Part shown: piece after piece, positions 55,149-63,762 of the stretch
Layout: each line of letters opens with the position of its first letter
Position numbering within the stretch: the stretch's first letter is position 1
From: Myxosarcina sp. GA_180221_E-2-1-MAG-40_15
GTDB taxonomy: Bacteria > Cyanobacteriota > Cyanobacteriia > Cyanobacteriales > Xenococcaceae
Direction of reading: 5' to 3'
DNA length: 64,000 nucleotides
Assembly (NCBI GenBank): GCA_020692205.1
Contig: JAIMKV010000001.1
Location: 90,743-154,742 of the forward strand
Translations under genes and position numbers: made by a program
Notes under the pieces: generated by a model
Told to the model about the DNA's origin: nothing
Seen by the model: only the letters and a program-made list of their open reading frames with translations
The model's database searches: none

Positions 55149-55757
55149 ATGGATGCTAGACAATATGCCCCAGCTACTCAACGCAACCGCGAGCCAATTT
55201 TGGCAATACTATCAGAAGTGCTGCTTACAAGAAGTAATGTTTTAGAAATCGCTAGTGGTACAGGAGAACACGCAGTTTACTTTGCCTCAAAATTAGCATC
55301 ATGCCATTGGATTCCCTCCGATGCTAATCCTGCCGCTCAAGCCAGCATAGTCGCTTGGAAGAATGCCCAGCAGCTACAAAATTTAGATTTTCCCTTGCCG
55401 ATTGACGTAACTCAAGCTAGTTGGCAACAACAGGTAGCAGAGCGAAACATTAAGGCGATTGTTAATATCAACATGATTCATATATCGCCCTGGCTAGCGT
55501 GCCTAGGTCTAATGGAGGGTGCAGGACAAATTTTACCTCCAGGTGGCATTCTTTATCTTTATGGTCCATATAAACGCAATGGGGAACATACTGCGCCGAG
55601 CAATGATAGTTTTGATCGCTCATTACGCGATCGCAATTCTCTATGGGGTGTTAGAGACTTAGAAGCAGTTACCGAAGCAGCAGCAGCACAAAATCTGAGA
55701 CTAGAGCAAGTTGTTGAGATGCCTGCCAACAATTTATCCGTTATTTTTAGTCGCTGA
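55149..55757 (+). CDS. DUF938 SAM-dependent methyltransferase-like protein
   Basis: 202 residues. The N-terminal MDARQYAPATQRNREPILAI is the conserved DUF938 opening; VLEIASGTGEHAVYFA is motif I of class I methyltransferases; a later part, LYGPYKRNGEHTAPSNDSFD, is strongly conserved in this family. The substrate is unknown; eukaryotic members (METTL26 group) are also unassigned. It ends 29 bp before the receiver-domain gene in the same direction, so co-transcription is possible. Confidence 0.88.
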   Translation: MDARQYAPATQRNREPILAILSEVLLTRSNVLEIASGTGEHAVYFASKLASCHWIPSDANPAAQASIVAWKNAQQLQNLDFPLPIDVTQASWQQQVAERNIKAIVNINMIHISPWLACLGLMEGAGQILPPGGILYLYGPYKRNGEHTAPSNDSFDRSLRDRNSLWGVRDLEAVTEAAAAQNLRLEQVVEMPANNLSVIFSR

Positions 55758-55786
55758 ATTACTCGCTTGTAGACTAGACAAATTTT

Positions 55787-56527
55787 ATGATGATCAAAAT
55801 TTTGCTTGCAGACGATCAATGCCTAATCTTAGAAGGCATCAAGACAATTTTACAACACGAACCCGAAATAGAGATCGTGGGGACAGCTCAAGATGGACAA
55901 AGCGCGATCGCTCAGGTGAAAAAATTACGACCGGACATTGTGTTGCTCGATATTGAAATGCCTAAAATGAACGGCATTACCGCCACTAAGCACATCTGTA
56001 AATATATGCCAGGTACTAGGGTAATTGTGCTGACAAGTCACAAAAACCAAACTTATCTTGCTCAAGCATTACAGGCTGGCGCATCAGGCTATTTATTCAA
56101 AGACAGTCTGATTGAAGATCTCAAACAGGCAATTCACTCTCTGGGTACGGATTATTCTGGTATCGAAACCAAGTTATTGACTCAAACCCTGAATAAAATT
56201 CAGCCAGCTAAAATTATCAGATATCAGAAAAAAGTGACCTATGTTCAAAAATATCGGCAAAATATTTACATTCCTACTCCCAAACACCAAAGTAAGCTGA
56301 GTTCATCGCTCAACAGCTCAAACACTATTCCTGGTACTGGTATGACCAAAGCCAGTTTGGCTCCAATATTTGAAGCCTCGACTGACGAAAGGCTGACAGA
56401 TTGGACGACACAACCTAAGTTAGATACAGATACTTCAGCCAAACTGCAGCTAAAAAATTATGGGAAAAGAATTGCTTGGCTACTAATCGCGATCGCCAGC
56501 CTCCTGCTATCGATAATCATTTTTTAA
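55787..56527 (+). CDS. NarL-type receiver protein with C-terminal transmembrane helix
   Basis: 246 residues. The receiver (1-120) has the acidic pair D9-D10, phospho-acceptor D55 in IVLLDIEMPKMNG, T83 and K105 (YLFKDS), a functional set. After it, instead of the LuxR-type HTH usual in this family, comes a 90-residue polar linker (about 130-225) and a terminal hydrophobic helix, RIAWLLIAIASLLLSIIIF, ending the protein. It would be a membrane-tethered receiver with no DNA-binding domain. It could be a truncated relative of receiver-transporter-adaptor fusions. 29 bp after the DUF938 gene. Confidence 0.87.
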   Translation: MMIKILLADDQCLILEGIKTILQHEPEIEIVGTAQDGQSAIAQVKKLRPDIVLLDIEMPKMNGITATKHICKYMPGTRVIVLTSHKNQTYLAQALQAGASGYLFKDSLIEDLKQAIHSLGTDYSGIETKLLTQTLNKIQPAKIIRYQKKVTYVQKYRQNIYIPTPKHQSKLSSSLNSSNTIPGTGMTKASLAPIFEASTDERLTDWTTQPKLDTDTSAKLQLKNYGKRIAWLLIAIASLLLSIIIF

Positions 56528-56546
56528 AAGCGGAGCGATCGGTGAG

Positions 56547-57329
56547 TCAGCGCAAAGGCCACCAGGATACTTTATCGCGAGTCGCTCCATAAACTACCTT
56601 TAGTTCTTCAGCATTGATTACTGTTACCAAATCATTTTGGGCTTTATGGGGTTTTAATAGTCCTACCTTAGTCATCCCTTTAAGCACTTGTTCCACGGTA
56701 CGATGGTTTAACTGACAAGCCTTGGCAATGACTTCTGTCGGTAAATCAAAGACAAATCCATCATCCTGTGGTTGATTACCTAATTCTCTTTCTTGGTAGA
56801 TCAAAGCTCTCAATAATGCGGCCACGGCTTGCGGCGGATAGGTACTACAGTTGAGCAAATGATATTGAAATTTTTCCTGTAGTTCAAACATCAATCCATA
56901 GCGTTGGCGAAATATCTCAGATTCTTGATGAATTGAGCGAATAGTTTCTACGGGAATTTTAATTACATCTGCCGTTTTATACGCCTCGACTAAGCTAGGA
57001 AAAGCACGAGAAAAATTGCCATAGCTAAAGGCTAAATTTTGCATCCCAAAACAACTGTTGGCATAGGTAATCGCAATAATCCGATCTAAGGGAGTAGTGC
57101 GAACGACAATCGGCCCGCCGTTGGTTACCACATAGAGATGTTCCAAAGCAGTATTGGGACGAAAGGCGGTGTAAATTGGGCGATTAGAATAAAGTTTTTC
57201 AGTAACCAGTTGCTGGGGGCTTAGATATTTGGCGATTAAGGCGGGATCTAAATCTTTAAATAAAAAATTGTGATGAATTAAATTTTCGACTGACTCCAAC
57301 TTTTTAGCTTTTTTACTAGTTTTCCTCAT
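56547..57329 (-). CDS. Crp/Fnr-family transcriptional regulator
   Basis: 260 residues, with an N-terminal cyclic-nucleotide-binding-like beta-roll (about 20-135, PIYTAFRPNTALEHLYVVTN) and a C-terminal winged helix (VFDLPTEVIAKACQLNHRTV, about 195-235). The nucleotide-binding residues typical of CRP (RSA segment) are not evident, so it may sense another signal. Basic N-terminus KTSKKAKKL is unusual. It is convergent with the receiver-TM gene and has no clear operon partner. Confidence 0.8.
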   Translation of the reverse strand: MRKTSKKAKKLESVENLIHHNFLFKDLDPALIAKYLSPQQLVTEKLYSNRPIYTAFRPNTALEHLYVVTNGGPIVVRTTPLDRIIAITYANSCFGMQNLAFSYGNFSRAFPSLVEAYKTADVIKIPVETIRSIHQESEIFRQRYGLMFELQEKFQYHLLNCSTYPPQAVAALLRALIYQERELGNQPQDDGFVFDLPTEVIAKACQLNHRTVEQVLKGMTKVGLLKPHKAQNDLVTVINAEELKVVYGATRDKVSWWPLR

Positions 57330-57498
57330 AGTTAATTATTATGCGCATAGCAAGAGTTTTGTACAACTTCAGCACAATTTTTGTCTTGGTTAAGTTTCAA
57401 TCTAAATCGATTCTAGATTAAATTACAAAACATCTAAAAATTTACGTGATAAACTTTGACTTATTTGACCTAAATTTACCATTATTGAAGGATGTTCG

Positions 57499-59406
57499 AT
57501 GGAAGCAAGACGATTATCTCGCAGAATTTTCGCTCAGAAGACTGGCAGGTACTGGCTGATATGGGGATTTTTGGGCTTTACTATCTCAATAGCGATCGCG
57601 GTTTGCTCCTACGTAGCCACTTCTGCTAGTTTTGCTCTTAGTTGGCAAGCCTGGACTACTATTGCTGTGACTGTGGGAGTTTTCCTGCTTAACGCCCTGA
57701 CTACTTTATCGGCTGAAGTAGTATTTTTAGGTGGCACGGCAATATTGCTAATTAGTGGGATCTTAACCGAAGAAGATGCCCTAGCAGGATTTAGTAATCC
57801 AGGGATGATCACCGTAGCGGTACTTTATCTGGTAGTTACTGGTTTATCCCAAACAGGGGGCTTAACCTGGATTTCTCAGCGAGTCTTGGGACTTCCTCAA
57901 GGGCAAAATGCTGCTTTACTGCGCTTAATGACTCCTGTGATGGGCATGAGTGCTTTTCTCAATAACACTCCTGTGGTGGCAATGTTTATTCCCGTGGTTA
58001 GTGATTGGTCACGCAAATTAAGGATCAGTCCTTCCAAACTAATGATTCCCTTGAGCTATGCGGCAATCTTTGGGGGAATCTGTACACTAATTGGCACTAG
58101 CACTAATCTGGTAGTTAATGGTCTGCTAATTTCTGCCACAGATTTGCCAGGATTAAGGCTATTCGATATCACCGTAGTCGGTTTGCCCTGTGCGATCGCA
58201 GGAATGACATATTTATTTATCGCCCATCGTTGGCTTTTGCCTAGTCGTAAGCCCGTCATCAGCGAAAGCGACGATGTTCGGCAATATACTCTAGAAATGA
58301 TGGTTCCAGTAGCTAGTCCTCTAACTGGCAAAAGTATTGAGCAGGCGGGTTTAAGAAATCTGCCTGGACTGTATGTTGTCGAGGTTATTCGCAACCAACT
58401 AATTATTCCTGCGGTTAGCCCTAAAGAAATTTTACACGATGGCGATCGCCTTGTATTTATCGGCATGATTGACTCAATTGTCGATCTTCATCGTTTTAGA
58501 GGACTTCAGCCAGCTACCGATGAAGTATTTAAACTAAATATACCCCGCTCAGAACGTTGTTTAATTGAAGCGGTAGTATCCAATACCTGTCCGATGGTGG
58601 GTAAGACGATTCGTGAAGGCAAATTTCGGACTCAATACAAGGCGGTAGTATTAGCGGTGGCTCGTAACGGGGAACGTTTGCCAGGAAAAATTGGTAGCAT
58701 TCGGCTCAAGCCTGGAGATACTTTATTACTAGAGGCCAACCCCAGTTTCTTGTCTCGACAGCGCATTTCTAACGATTTCTATTTAGTCAACGGCATTCCT
58801 GATTCTGAGCCTTTACGCCATGAGAAAGCTCCTTTGGCAATGATCATTCTCGGAGTCATGGTTTTACTAGCCTCTTTGGGAGTGATGAGTATGCTCAACG
58901 CAGCAATTTTAGCCTCGGTGGCAATGTTATTAACAGGCTGTTGCTCTTCAGTTCGAGCCTTTCGTAATATCGAGTGGTCAGTATTGCTAGTTATTGGCGC
59001 AGCTTTAAGCATTGGCAAAGCTTTAGAAACTACGGGAGCGGCAGGAGCGATCGCTGGTAGCTTAGTTCAATTTTCAGGTGATAATCCCTGGCTGGCCTTG
59101 GCGATAATTTACGGCGTGACTAACTTACTGACTGAAGTAATCACTAATAACGCCGCCGCCGCCTTAATTTTTCCCATTGCTTTAGCTATTTCCCAAAATT
59201 TAGCAGTTAGCTTCATGCCTTTTGCGATCGCGATTATGATTAGCGCCTCGGCTAGCTTTTCCACTCCCATTGGCTATCAGACTAACTTAATGGTATATGG
59301 ACCTGGAGGTTATAAGTTTACTGACTTTATGCGCGTCGGGATTCCACTTAATTGCTTATTTTGGCTGATTACGGTGACTCTAACACCTTTGTTTTATCCA
59401 TTTTGA
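57499..59406 (+). CDS. SLC13-family permease with TrkA-C domains
   Basis: 635 residues: two bundles of hydrophobic helices (about 25-255 and 445-635) flank a soluble part (about 260-420) that has two TrkA-C domains (VASPLTGKSIEQAGLRNLPG and CPMVGKTIREGKFRTQYKAV). The SNT motif typical of SLC13 transporters is visible in CTLIGTSTNLVVNGLL and the second-half counterpart NNAAAALIFPIAL. Family members move sodium with sulfate, phosphate or dicarboxylates. GAAGGATG just before the ATG serves as ribosome binding site. Substrate unknown. Confidence 0.88.
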   Translation: MEARRLSRRIFAQKTGRYWLIWGFLGFTISIAIAVCSYVATSASFALSWQAWTTIAVTVGVFLLNALTTLSAEVVFLGGTAILLISGILTEEDALAGFSNPGMITVAVLYLVVTGLSQTGGLTWISQRVLGLPQGQNAALLRLMTPVMGMSAFLNNTPVVAMFIPVVSDWSRKLRISPSKLMIPLSYAAIFGGICTLIGTSTNLVVNGLLISATDLPGLRLFDITVVGLPCAIAGMTYLFIAHRWLLPSRKPVISESDDVRQYTLEMMVPVASPLTGKSIEQAGLRNLPGLYVVEVIRNQLIIPAVSPKEILHDGDRLVFIGMIDSIVDLHRFRGLQPATDEVFKLNIPRSERCLIEAVVSNTCPMVGKTIREGKFRTQYKAVVLAVARNGERLPGKIGSIRLKPGDTLLLEANPSFLSRQRISNDFYLVNGIPDSEPLRHEKAPLAMIILGVMVLLASLGVMSMLNAAILASVAMLLTGCCSSVRAFRNIEWSVLLVIGAALSIGKALETTGAAGAIAGSLVQFSGDNPWLALAIIYGVTNLLTEVITNNAAAALIFPIALAISQNLAVSFMPFAIAIMISASASFSTPIGYQTNLMVYGPGGYKFTDFMRVGIPLNCLFWLITVTLTPLFYPF

Positions 59407-59451
59407 ACCTAAGACGGTTAAAGAGCCAATTTGGCAAGTTGAGTGAGCCTA

Positions 59452-60252
59452 TTAAAGCGATTCTAATTGAGCATAAGTTACGATCCGATTGAGCTTGGGT
59501 TTACCAAAACGCGACCAGGCATTGCCCCCACGCAAAAATAGTTCCATCCAAGTAACTCTTTGACCGTCTTTTCTTTGCCAGCCAGAACTACCAGGAGCAA
59601 AAGCTAAAGTTCCTTCTGGTACTCGAAAACTACCGTCCGAATAAATAGCATCGCTGACTACATCACCCACGCGCACTGCAACCTTGCTCGACAAGGGTAG
59701 ATTAACGCTACTTGCTGGGATGGTTGTTTTAAGATTGCCGTAACCGTCAATCCAGGCTACGCGATCTGTAGGCAAATCGGGAATTTGCGCGGGTGCAATT
59801 TCATCCCCTAATAAACTATAGTCCCCATTGGCGATCGCAGCTGCTGCACTAGGAAAAACATCACGAGAGCGAAATTGAGAACCGCCTCTAGATACTTCAA
59901 TCGTATTAATTTGTAGTGCTTCTGACTTGATAAACGACAGAGTATAGCCAGCTAAGACTCCGACTAGCTCAACGCCATTGTAAAGTTTTACGTAAGTCAA
60001 CCCCTCTCCTTCATTATCAGGTCGAGCTTCGAGATTATCTTGTCGAGGAGCGCAATTGTGAAAGATGAGGCGTTCGGGCGCACCAGGATTAAGACCAAGT
60101 TGAGCTAGCCAAAATCCCGTTGCTAGGGTACTAAAAGGAGGAACGCTGAGACAAGAAATTTGTGCTGTCGGCAGTTTCTGATTTAAGCGTTGGCTAACTT
60201 CAGCAAATGCTGGGTCGCCAATACCGTAATCGGCAATAAGATTGATCAACAT
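59452..60252 (-). CDS. DUF62 SAM hydroxide adenosyltransferase-like protein
   Basis: About 266 residues from the ATG at 60252; a TTG seven codons upstream is the alternative. The family hydrolyses SAM to adenosine and methionine with a side-chain-activated water. Seen: LINLIADYGIGDPAFAEV (position of the DFG-x-x-D motif), then VAWIDGYGNLKTTIPAS, matching the conserved D-x-F/Y-GN-L-x-T motif, and a C-terminal barrel GTLAFAPGSSGW. The N-terminus departs from the usual DFGxxDxYVG, so activity is uncertain. Stands alone. Confidence 0.72.
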   Translation of the reverse strand: MLINLIADYGIGDPAFAEVSQRLNQKLPTAQISCLSVPPFSTLATGFWLAQLGLNPGAPERLIFHNCAPRQDNLEARPDNEGEGLTYVKLYNGVELVGVLAGYTLSFIKSEALQINTIEVSRGGSQFRSRDVFPSAAAAIANGDYSLLGDEIAPAQIPDLPTDRVAWIDGYGNLKTTIPASSVNLPLSSKVAVRVGDVVSDAIYSDGSFRVPEGTLAFAPGSSGWQRKDGQRVTWMELFLRGGNAWSRFGKPKLNRIVTYAQLESL

Positions 60253-60406
60253 CGATAGTTTGAGATTTATCAAGACGGTTTTCTGTTTAATCGTATTCTT
60301 TTTAAATCAAAATTGCGTGTCATGCACTTTACATACTGGTCAATCGATGAGCAATTAAGCGAGTATCCAAGTGCAAGCTGATTTTTCAGTAGATCTTGAG
60401 TACCAA

Positions 60407-60514
60407 TTACTTCTTCCAAGGTAGTTTAGTCCCCATTTCTGTGACTGCGGAGAAAAACAGATAGGCAATTAATATGCTGACACCTGCTAAAAAAGGGAGC
60501 AAATCATTTTCCAT
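60407..60514 (-). CDS. 35-residue single-pass membrane miniprotein
   Basis: A short frame with ATG at 60514 reads ENDLLPFLAGVSILIAYLFF then SAVTEMGTKLPWKK and stop. The hydrophobic centre (about 6-22) is a transmembrane helix, with an acidic N-terminus and a basic C-terminus, which is the look of the tiny subunits of cyanobacterial photosynthetic or NDH-1 complexes. I could not match it to a named subunit. No strong ribosome binding site. The frame has protein-like composition and lies alone in a 460-bp space between two genes. Confidence 0.55.
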   Translation of the reverse strand: MENDLLPFLAGVSILIAYLFFSAVTEMGTKLPWKK

Positions 60515-60598
60515 GATTAGATTGAAGTTAAAAATTATTTTAAACTTAGTCTATTCTAGATTTATACACGCCAATATTGATTGTTTTGCTCAAATTAA

Positions 60599-60621
60599 AG
60601 CTAAGAGCTAAAAGCTAAAAG
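60599..60621. repeat. Heptanucleotide repeat, AGCTAAA unit
   Basis: AGCTAAG followed by two AGCTAAA copies and AG; same unit as at 8394. About 92 bases before the semialdehyde dehydrogenase start. Confidence 0.7.
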
Positions 60622-60712
60622 CCAGTTAAAATAATTACGTTTTCTATAAAAATAACCATCCTGTCAAAACACAAAGCTAGCCTAGTATATATAGCTACCG
60701 AGATAATGGCAC

Positions 60713-62080
60713 ATGGCGATCGCAACTATCAATCCTGCAACAGGTGAAACTCTCAAAACTTTTACTCCTCTAACTGATGTTGAAATAGAAGACAAGCTGG
60801 CATTGGCACAAGCAACCTTCGATCAATATCGTCACACTACTTTTGCTCAACGAAGTCAGTGGTTAAACCAAGCGGCAACTATCTTAGAAAAAGATACTCT
60901 CAAGTTTGCCCAAATTATGACGACGGAAATGGGCAAGACGCTACAAAGTGCGATCGCTGAAGTGGAAAAATGCGCTAAAGTCTGTCGTTTTTATGCTGAA
61001 AAAGCTCCCGAATTTTTGACCGATGTGCCGATTGATAGCGATGCCAGTCAAAGCTATATAGCTTATCAGCCTTTGGGAACAATTTTAGCGGTGATGCCCT
61101 GGAACTTTCCTTTTTGGCAGGTATTTCGTTTTGCTGCACCTGCTTTGATGGCGGGTAACGTGAGCATCCTCAAACACGCTTCTAATGTGCCTCAATGTGC
61201 TTTGGCGATCGAATCAATTTTTTCTCAAGCTGGTTTTCCAGTTGGAGCATTTCAAACTCTCTTAATTGGTGCAGATCAAGTTAAATCCCTCATTGAAGAT
61301 GAACGCGTCAAGGCAGCAACCTTAACTGGAAGCGAACCTGCGGGAGCAGCTCTAGCATCCGCTGCAGGACAACAGATTAAGAAGGTAGTCTTAGAACTTG
61401 GGGGTAGCGATCCGTTTATTGTCTTGGAAAGTGCCGATCTCGAAGCAGCAGTAGCTACGGCAGTTAAAGCCAGAATGCTCAATAACGGACAGTCTTGTAT
61501 TGCAGCCAAGCGTTTTATTGTTGCCGAAAGTGTTGCCGATCGCTTTCAAGAGCTTATGCTAGCTCAGTTTCAAGCTTTGATTATCGGCGATCCCATGCAA
61601 GAAGATACCGATCTTGGCCCTTTAGCTACGGTTAGCATTCGCTCAGAATTAGCTCAGCAGGTCAAAAAAGCAGTTGAACAAGGGGCAAAAATCTTAACTG
61701 GGGGAGAACCAATTACAGACCGTTCTGGTAACTACTATCCACCAACGATTTTAACCGACATTCCCAGCGACTCCCCGATTGCTCAGGAAGAGTTTTTTGG
61801 TCCAGTTGCTTTGTTGTTTCGAGTTGCCGATCTCGAAGCGGCGATCGCTTTGGCAAACGATATTCCCTTCGGTTTGGGTGCTAGTGCTTGGACTAATAAT
61901 GCTGAAGAAAGCCAGCGTTTAGCTGCCGAAATCGAGGCAGGAGCTGTCTTTATCAACGGTATGGTCAAATCCGATCCTCGTTTACCCTTTGGCGGAATCA
62001 AGCGATCAGGTTATGGCAGAGAATTAAGCAGTCAGGGTATTCACGAATTCGTAAATATTAAGACCGTTTGGATTAAGTAA
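60713..62080 (+). CDS. gabD: NAD(P)-dependent succinate-semialdehyde dehydrogenase
   Basis: 455 residues of the ALDH superfamily. Catalytic glutamate in VVLELGGSDPFIVLE and nucleophilic cysteine in NNGQSCIAAKRFIV are seen, with the PWNFPFWQVFRFAAPALMAG block. Cyanobacterial members of this length (about 454) oxidise succinic semialdehyde to succinate as part of the 2-oxoglutarate decarboxylase bypass of the TCA cycle. The decarboxylase gene is not in the window. The ATG at 60713 overlaps a HIP1 octamer (ATGGCGATCGC). Other aldehydes could be substrates. Confidence 0.88.
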   Translation: MAIATINPATGETLKTFTPLTDVEIEDKLALAQATFDQYRHTTFAQRSQWLNQAATILEKDTLKFAQIMTTEMGKTLQSAIAEVEKCAKVCRFYAEKAPEFLTDVPIDSDASQSYIAYQPLGTILAVMPWNFPFWQVFRFAAPALMAGNVSILKHASNVPQCALAIESIFSQAGFPVGAFQTLLIGADQVKSLIEDERVKAATLTGSEPAGAALASAAGQQIKKVVLELGGSDPFIVLESADLEAAVATAVKARMLNNGQSCIAAKRFIVAESVADRFQELMLAQFQALIIGDPMQEDTDLGPLATVSIRSELAQQVKKAVEQGAKILTGGEPITDRSGNYYPPTILTDIPSDSPIAQEEFFGPVALLFRVADLEAAIALANDIPFGLGASAWTNNAEESQRLAAEIEAGAVFINGMVKSDPRLPFGGIKRSGYGRELSSQGIHEFVNIKTVWIK

Positions 62081-62441
62081 ATGAGGTCTTCTTGGCAGAA
62101 GCGAGCTAATCACCCTGCTTAAGCAAGAATTGAAGGTAGTTGAATCGCCTTCCCAATTAATTTTTGTAAAGTATCATTGCGGTAGGTTTATTTTTCTGGC
62201 TTGATAAGAATAGCCAAAAATTATATATCGTGTTTTATAGCTCTTTCTGTTCAAAGAGAGCAAAAAGATCAGCAAAATTTGATCGCAGTCTCTTAACAAG
62301 CGATGATGGTTAAACCCCAATTATGATAACGCATCACTCAGTTAGTGATCAATCATTAACCATAAGTGAATGAGACGATCAATCGTCATTATCTTCATTT
62401 AGGATCGAGCTTTAATTTTATTGATAGGAGTAACCTGACTT
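62081..62441. other. 361-bp intergenic region with small inverted repeats
   Basis: Nothing coding is seen. Two short perfect inverted repeats, ATCACT/AGTGAT (62333-62338 with 62344-62349) and GACGAT/ATCGTC (62374-62379 with 62382-62387), are within 110 bp before the next gene and may be regulatory sites. AGGAG lies about 11 bases before the ATG at 62442 as a ribosome binding site. Confidence 0.5.
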
Positions 62442-62984
62442 ATGCAAATGCTCAAAAAGCTGTTCAATTCTAATAGTAAATACTATCTGGAATTAGACGA
62501 GATCAAAGAATCAGAGGTAGTACAAACTGCGGTTAAAACTGCGTCTAAAGCTGCTGAAGCTGTTAAAGAAAAAGCATCAGAAGTAGCTAAATCTCAACCC
62601 GTACAAGAAGCCGTCAAAACTGCTGCCGAAGTTCAGGACAAACTGTCATCTACTCTTACGGAAGAAAAGGCAGTTGAAACTAAGTCAGCTAAACCAAAGA
62701 ATAAGGCAAGCAAATCTGAGCAAAATGGCAAGGTAGCTGAATCTACCGCAGAAACCAAACCAACCCAAGAACATAATGGTGCATCTTCTTTCGAGCCGCC
62801 ATTTTGGGTTGCTGCTATGTACAACAATAATGGCAGTAACACAAATGGCAACGCTAAGATGCCAGAACAAACCTTTGCTACAGATAATTTGATGCCTACA
62901 GTGACTAAATATCGTCGTCGTCCTGGCGGTAGCTTGAACAAATTTAAAGATATGGCAAAACAAGCTAAGACTCCCAAGAGCTAG
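62442..62984 (+). CDS. Cyanobacterial low-complexity protein with conserved ends
   Basis: 180 residues. The first 40 residues (LKKLFNSNSKYYLELDEIKE) are followed by an Ala/Lys/Glu-rich amphipathic helix resembling phasin or LEA-like sequences (ASKAAEAVKEKASEVAKSQP), a polar linker rich in Asn, Lys and Glu (to about 120), and a distinctive C-terminal block, EPPFWVAAMYNNNG then TFATDNLMPTVTKYRRRPGG. The two end blocks appear conserved among cyanobacteria (from memory). Function unknown. A terminator-like stem follows. Confidence 0.72.
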   Translation: MQMLKKLFNSNSKYYLELDEIKESEVVQTAVKTASKAAEAVKEKASEVAKSQPVQEAVKTAAEVQDKLSSTLTEEKAVETKSAKPKNKASKSEQNGKVAESTAETKPTQEHNGASSFEPPFWVAAMYNNNGSNTNGNAKMPEQTFATDNLMPTVTKYRRRPGGSLNKFKDMAKQAKTPKS

Positions 62985-63306
62985 ACTGCTAGCCAATTCT
63001 CGGTAAATGGCATTAAAAGTGTTCTCTAGCAGCAAAGCAACACCCGTAGACGGAAGAATTATCTTCACAAAGGTAGCCTTCCGTCTTGGTTTTGATAGTT
63101 TATAATTTCAAAGCTAAATCCGAATCCGCTCTGGGGTCAGGCAAGCAATTGTAGATTTGCAATTAACTTTGTCCCCCTTTCAGATAAGATGGGAATTGCC
63201 GCTTTTTTATTTAAGCCAGGGTTTGGTTTGATTGGAGAAAAATCCCGTCTATTGCTGAACATATATTTATTTTTGTTGAAACGGGTTACTTAGTAGGAAA
63301 GAATTA
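62985..63306. other. 322-bp intergenic region before acpP
   Basis: Contains the terminator-like stem at 63048-63086 and the acpP leader. A short inverted repeat (AATTG/CAATT near 63150-63166) is seen. No ORF. The acpP ribosome binding site AGGAAAG lies immediately before its ATG. Confidence 0.55.
63048..63086 (+). terminator. Probable terminator of the low-complexity-protein gene
   Basis: AGACGGAAG (63048-63056) pairs perfectly with CTTCCGTCT (63078-63086), with a 21-nt loop. The tail is TGGTTTTG, so the T-tract is weak and interrupted. Confidence 0.6.
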
Positions 63307-63552
63307 ATGAATCAAGAAATTTTTGAAAAGGTAAAAAGTATTGTAGTAGATCAACTAGAAGTTGAAGCAGATCGAGTTACACCAGAAGCCAGCTTTGCTA
63401 ACGATTTAGGTGCTGATTCTCTGGATACGGTAGAGTTGGTCATGGCTTTGGAAGAAGAATTTAATATTGAGATTCCTGATGAAGCAGCAGAACAAATAGA
63501 CACAGTTGGTAAAGCAGTCGACCATATTAGCGCCGAAACCGCTGCTGCGTAG
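63307..63552 (+). CDS. acpP: Acyl carrier protein
   Basis: 81 residues, acidic. The phosphopantetheine attachment serine lies in [19 protein letters not shown], the invariant DSL motif. It carries growing acyl chains in type II fatty acid synthesis. AGGAAAG before the ATG is a good ribosome binding site. It is followed 210 bp later by fabF in the same direction, the usual cyanobacterial acpP-fabF order. Confidence 0.98.
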   Translation: MNQEIFEKVKSIVVDQLEVEADRVTPEASFANDLGADSLDTVELVMALEEEFNIEIPDEAAEQIDTVGKAVDHISAETAAA

Positions 63553-63762
63553 CTCAATTGATTTTCTAGCTTGAGTTCGGATGTGCTATGGCTGCCGAAA
63601 ATGGTGCCGAACTAATCGTTAAAAAGAGCAAATTAAATCAATAAAGATTTGCTAACATCACTATGCCACTGACGAGGACAATTGGAGAAAATAGTGAAAG
63701 CGAAAACGCCAAACGGCAGCCAAAGCAAATAGTGCTATATCAAAAGCGTAAACAGAGCAAAA

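Noticed and set aside
62633-63068. Antisense frames across the low-complexity gene and its 3' end
   Set aside because: They mirror the coding gene at 62442-62984, lack ribosome binding sites and show biased, cysteine- and leucine-rich composition.
63588-63644. 18-codon frame between acpP and fabF
   Set aside because: Too short and no recognisable features; no support for translation.
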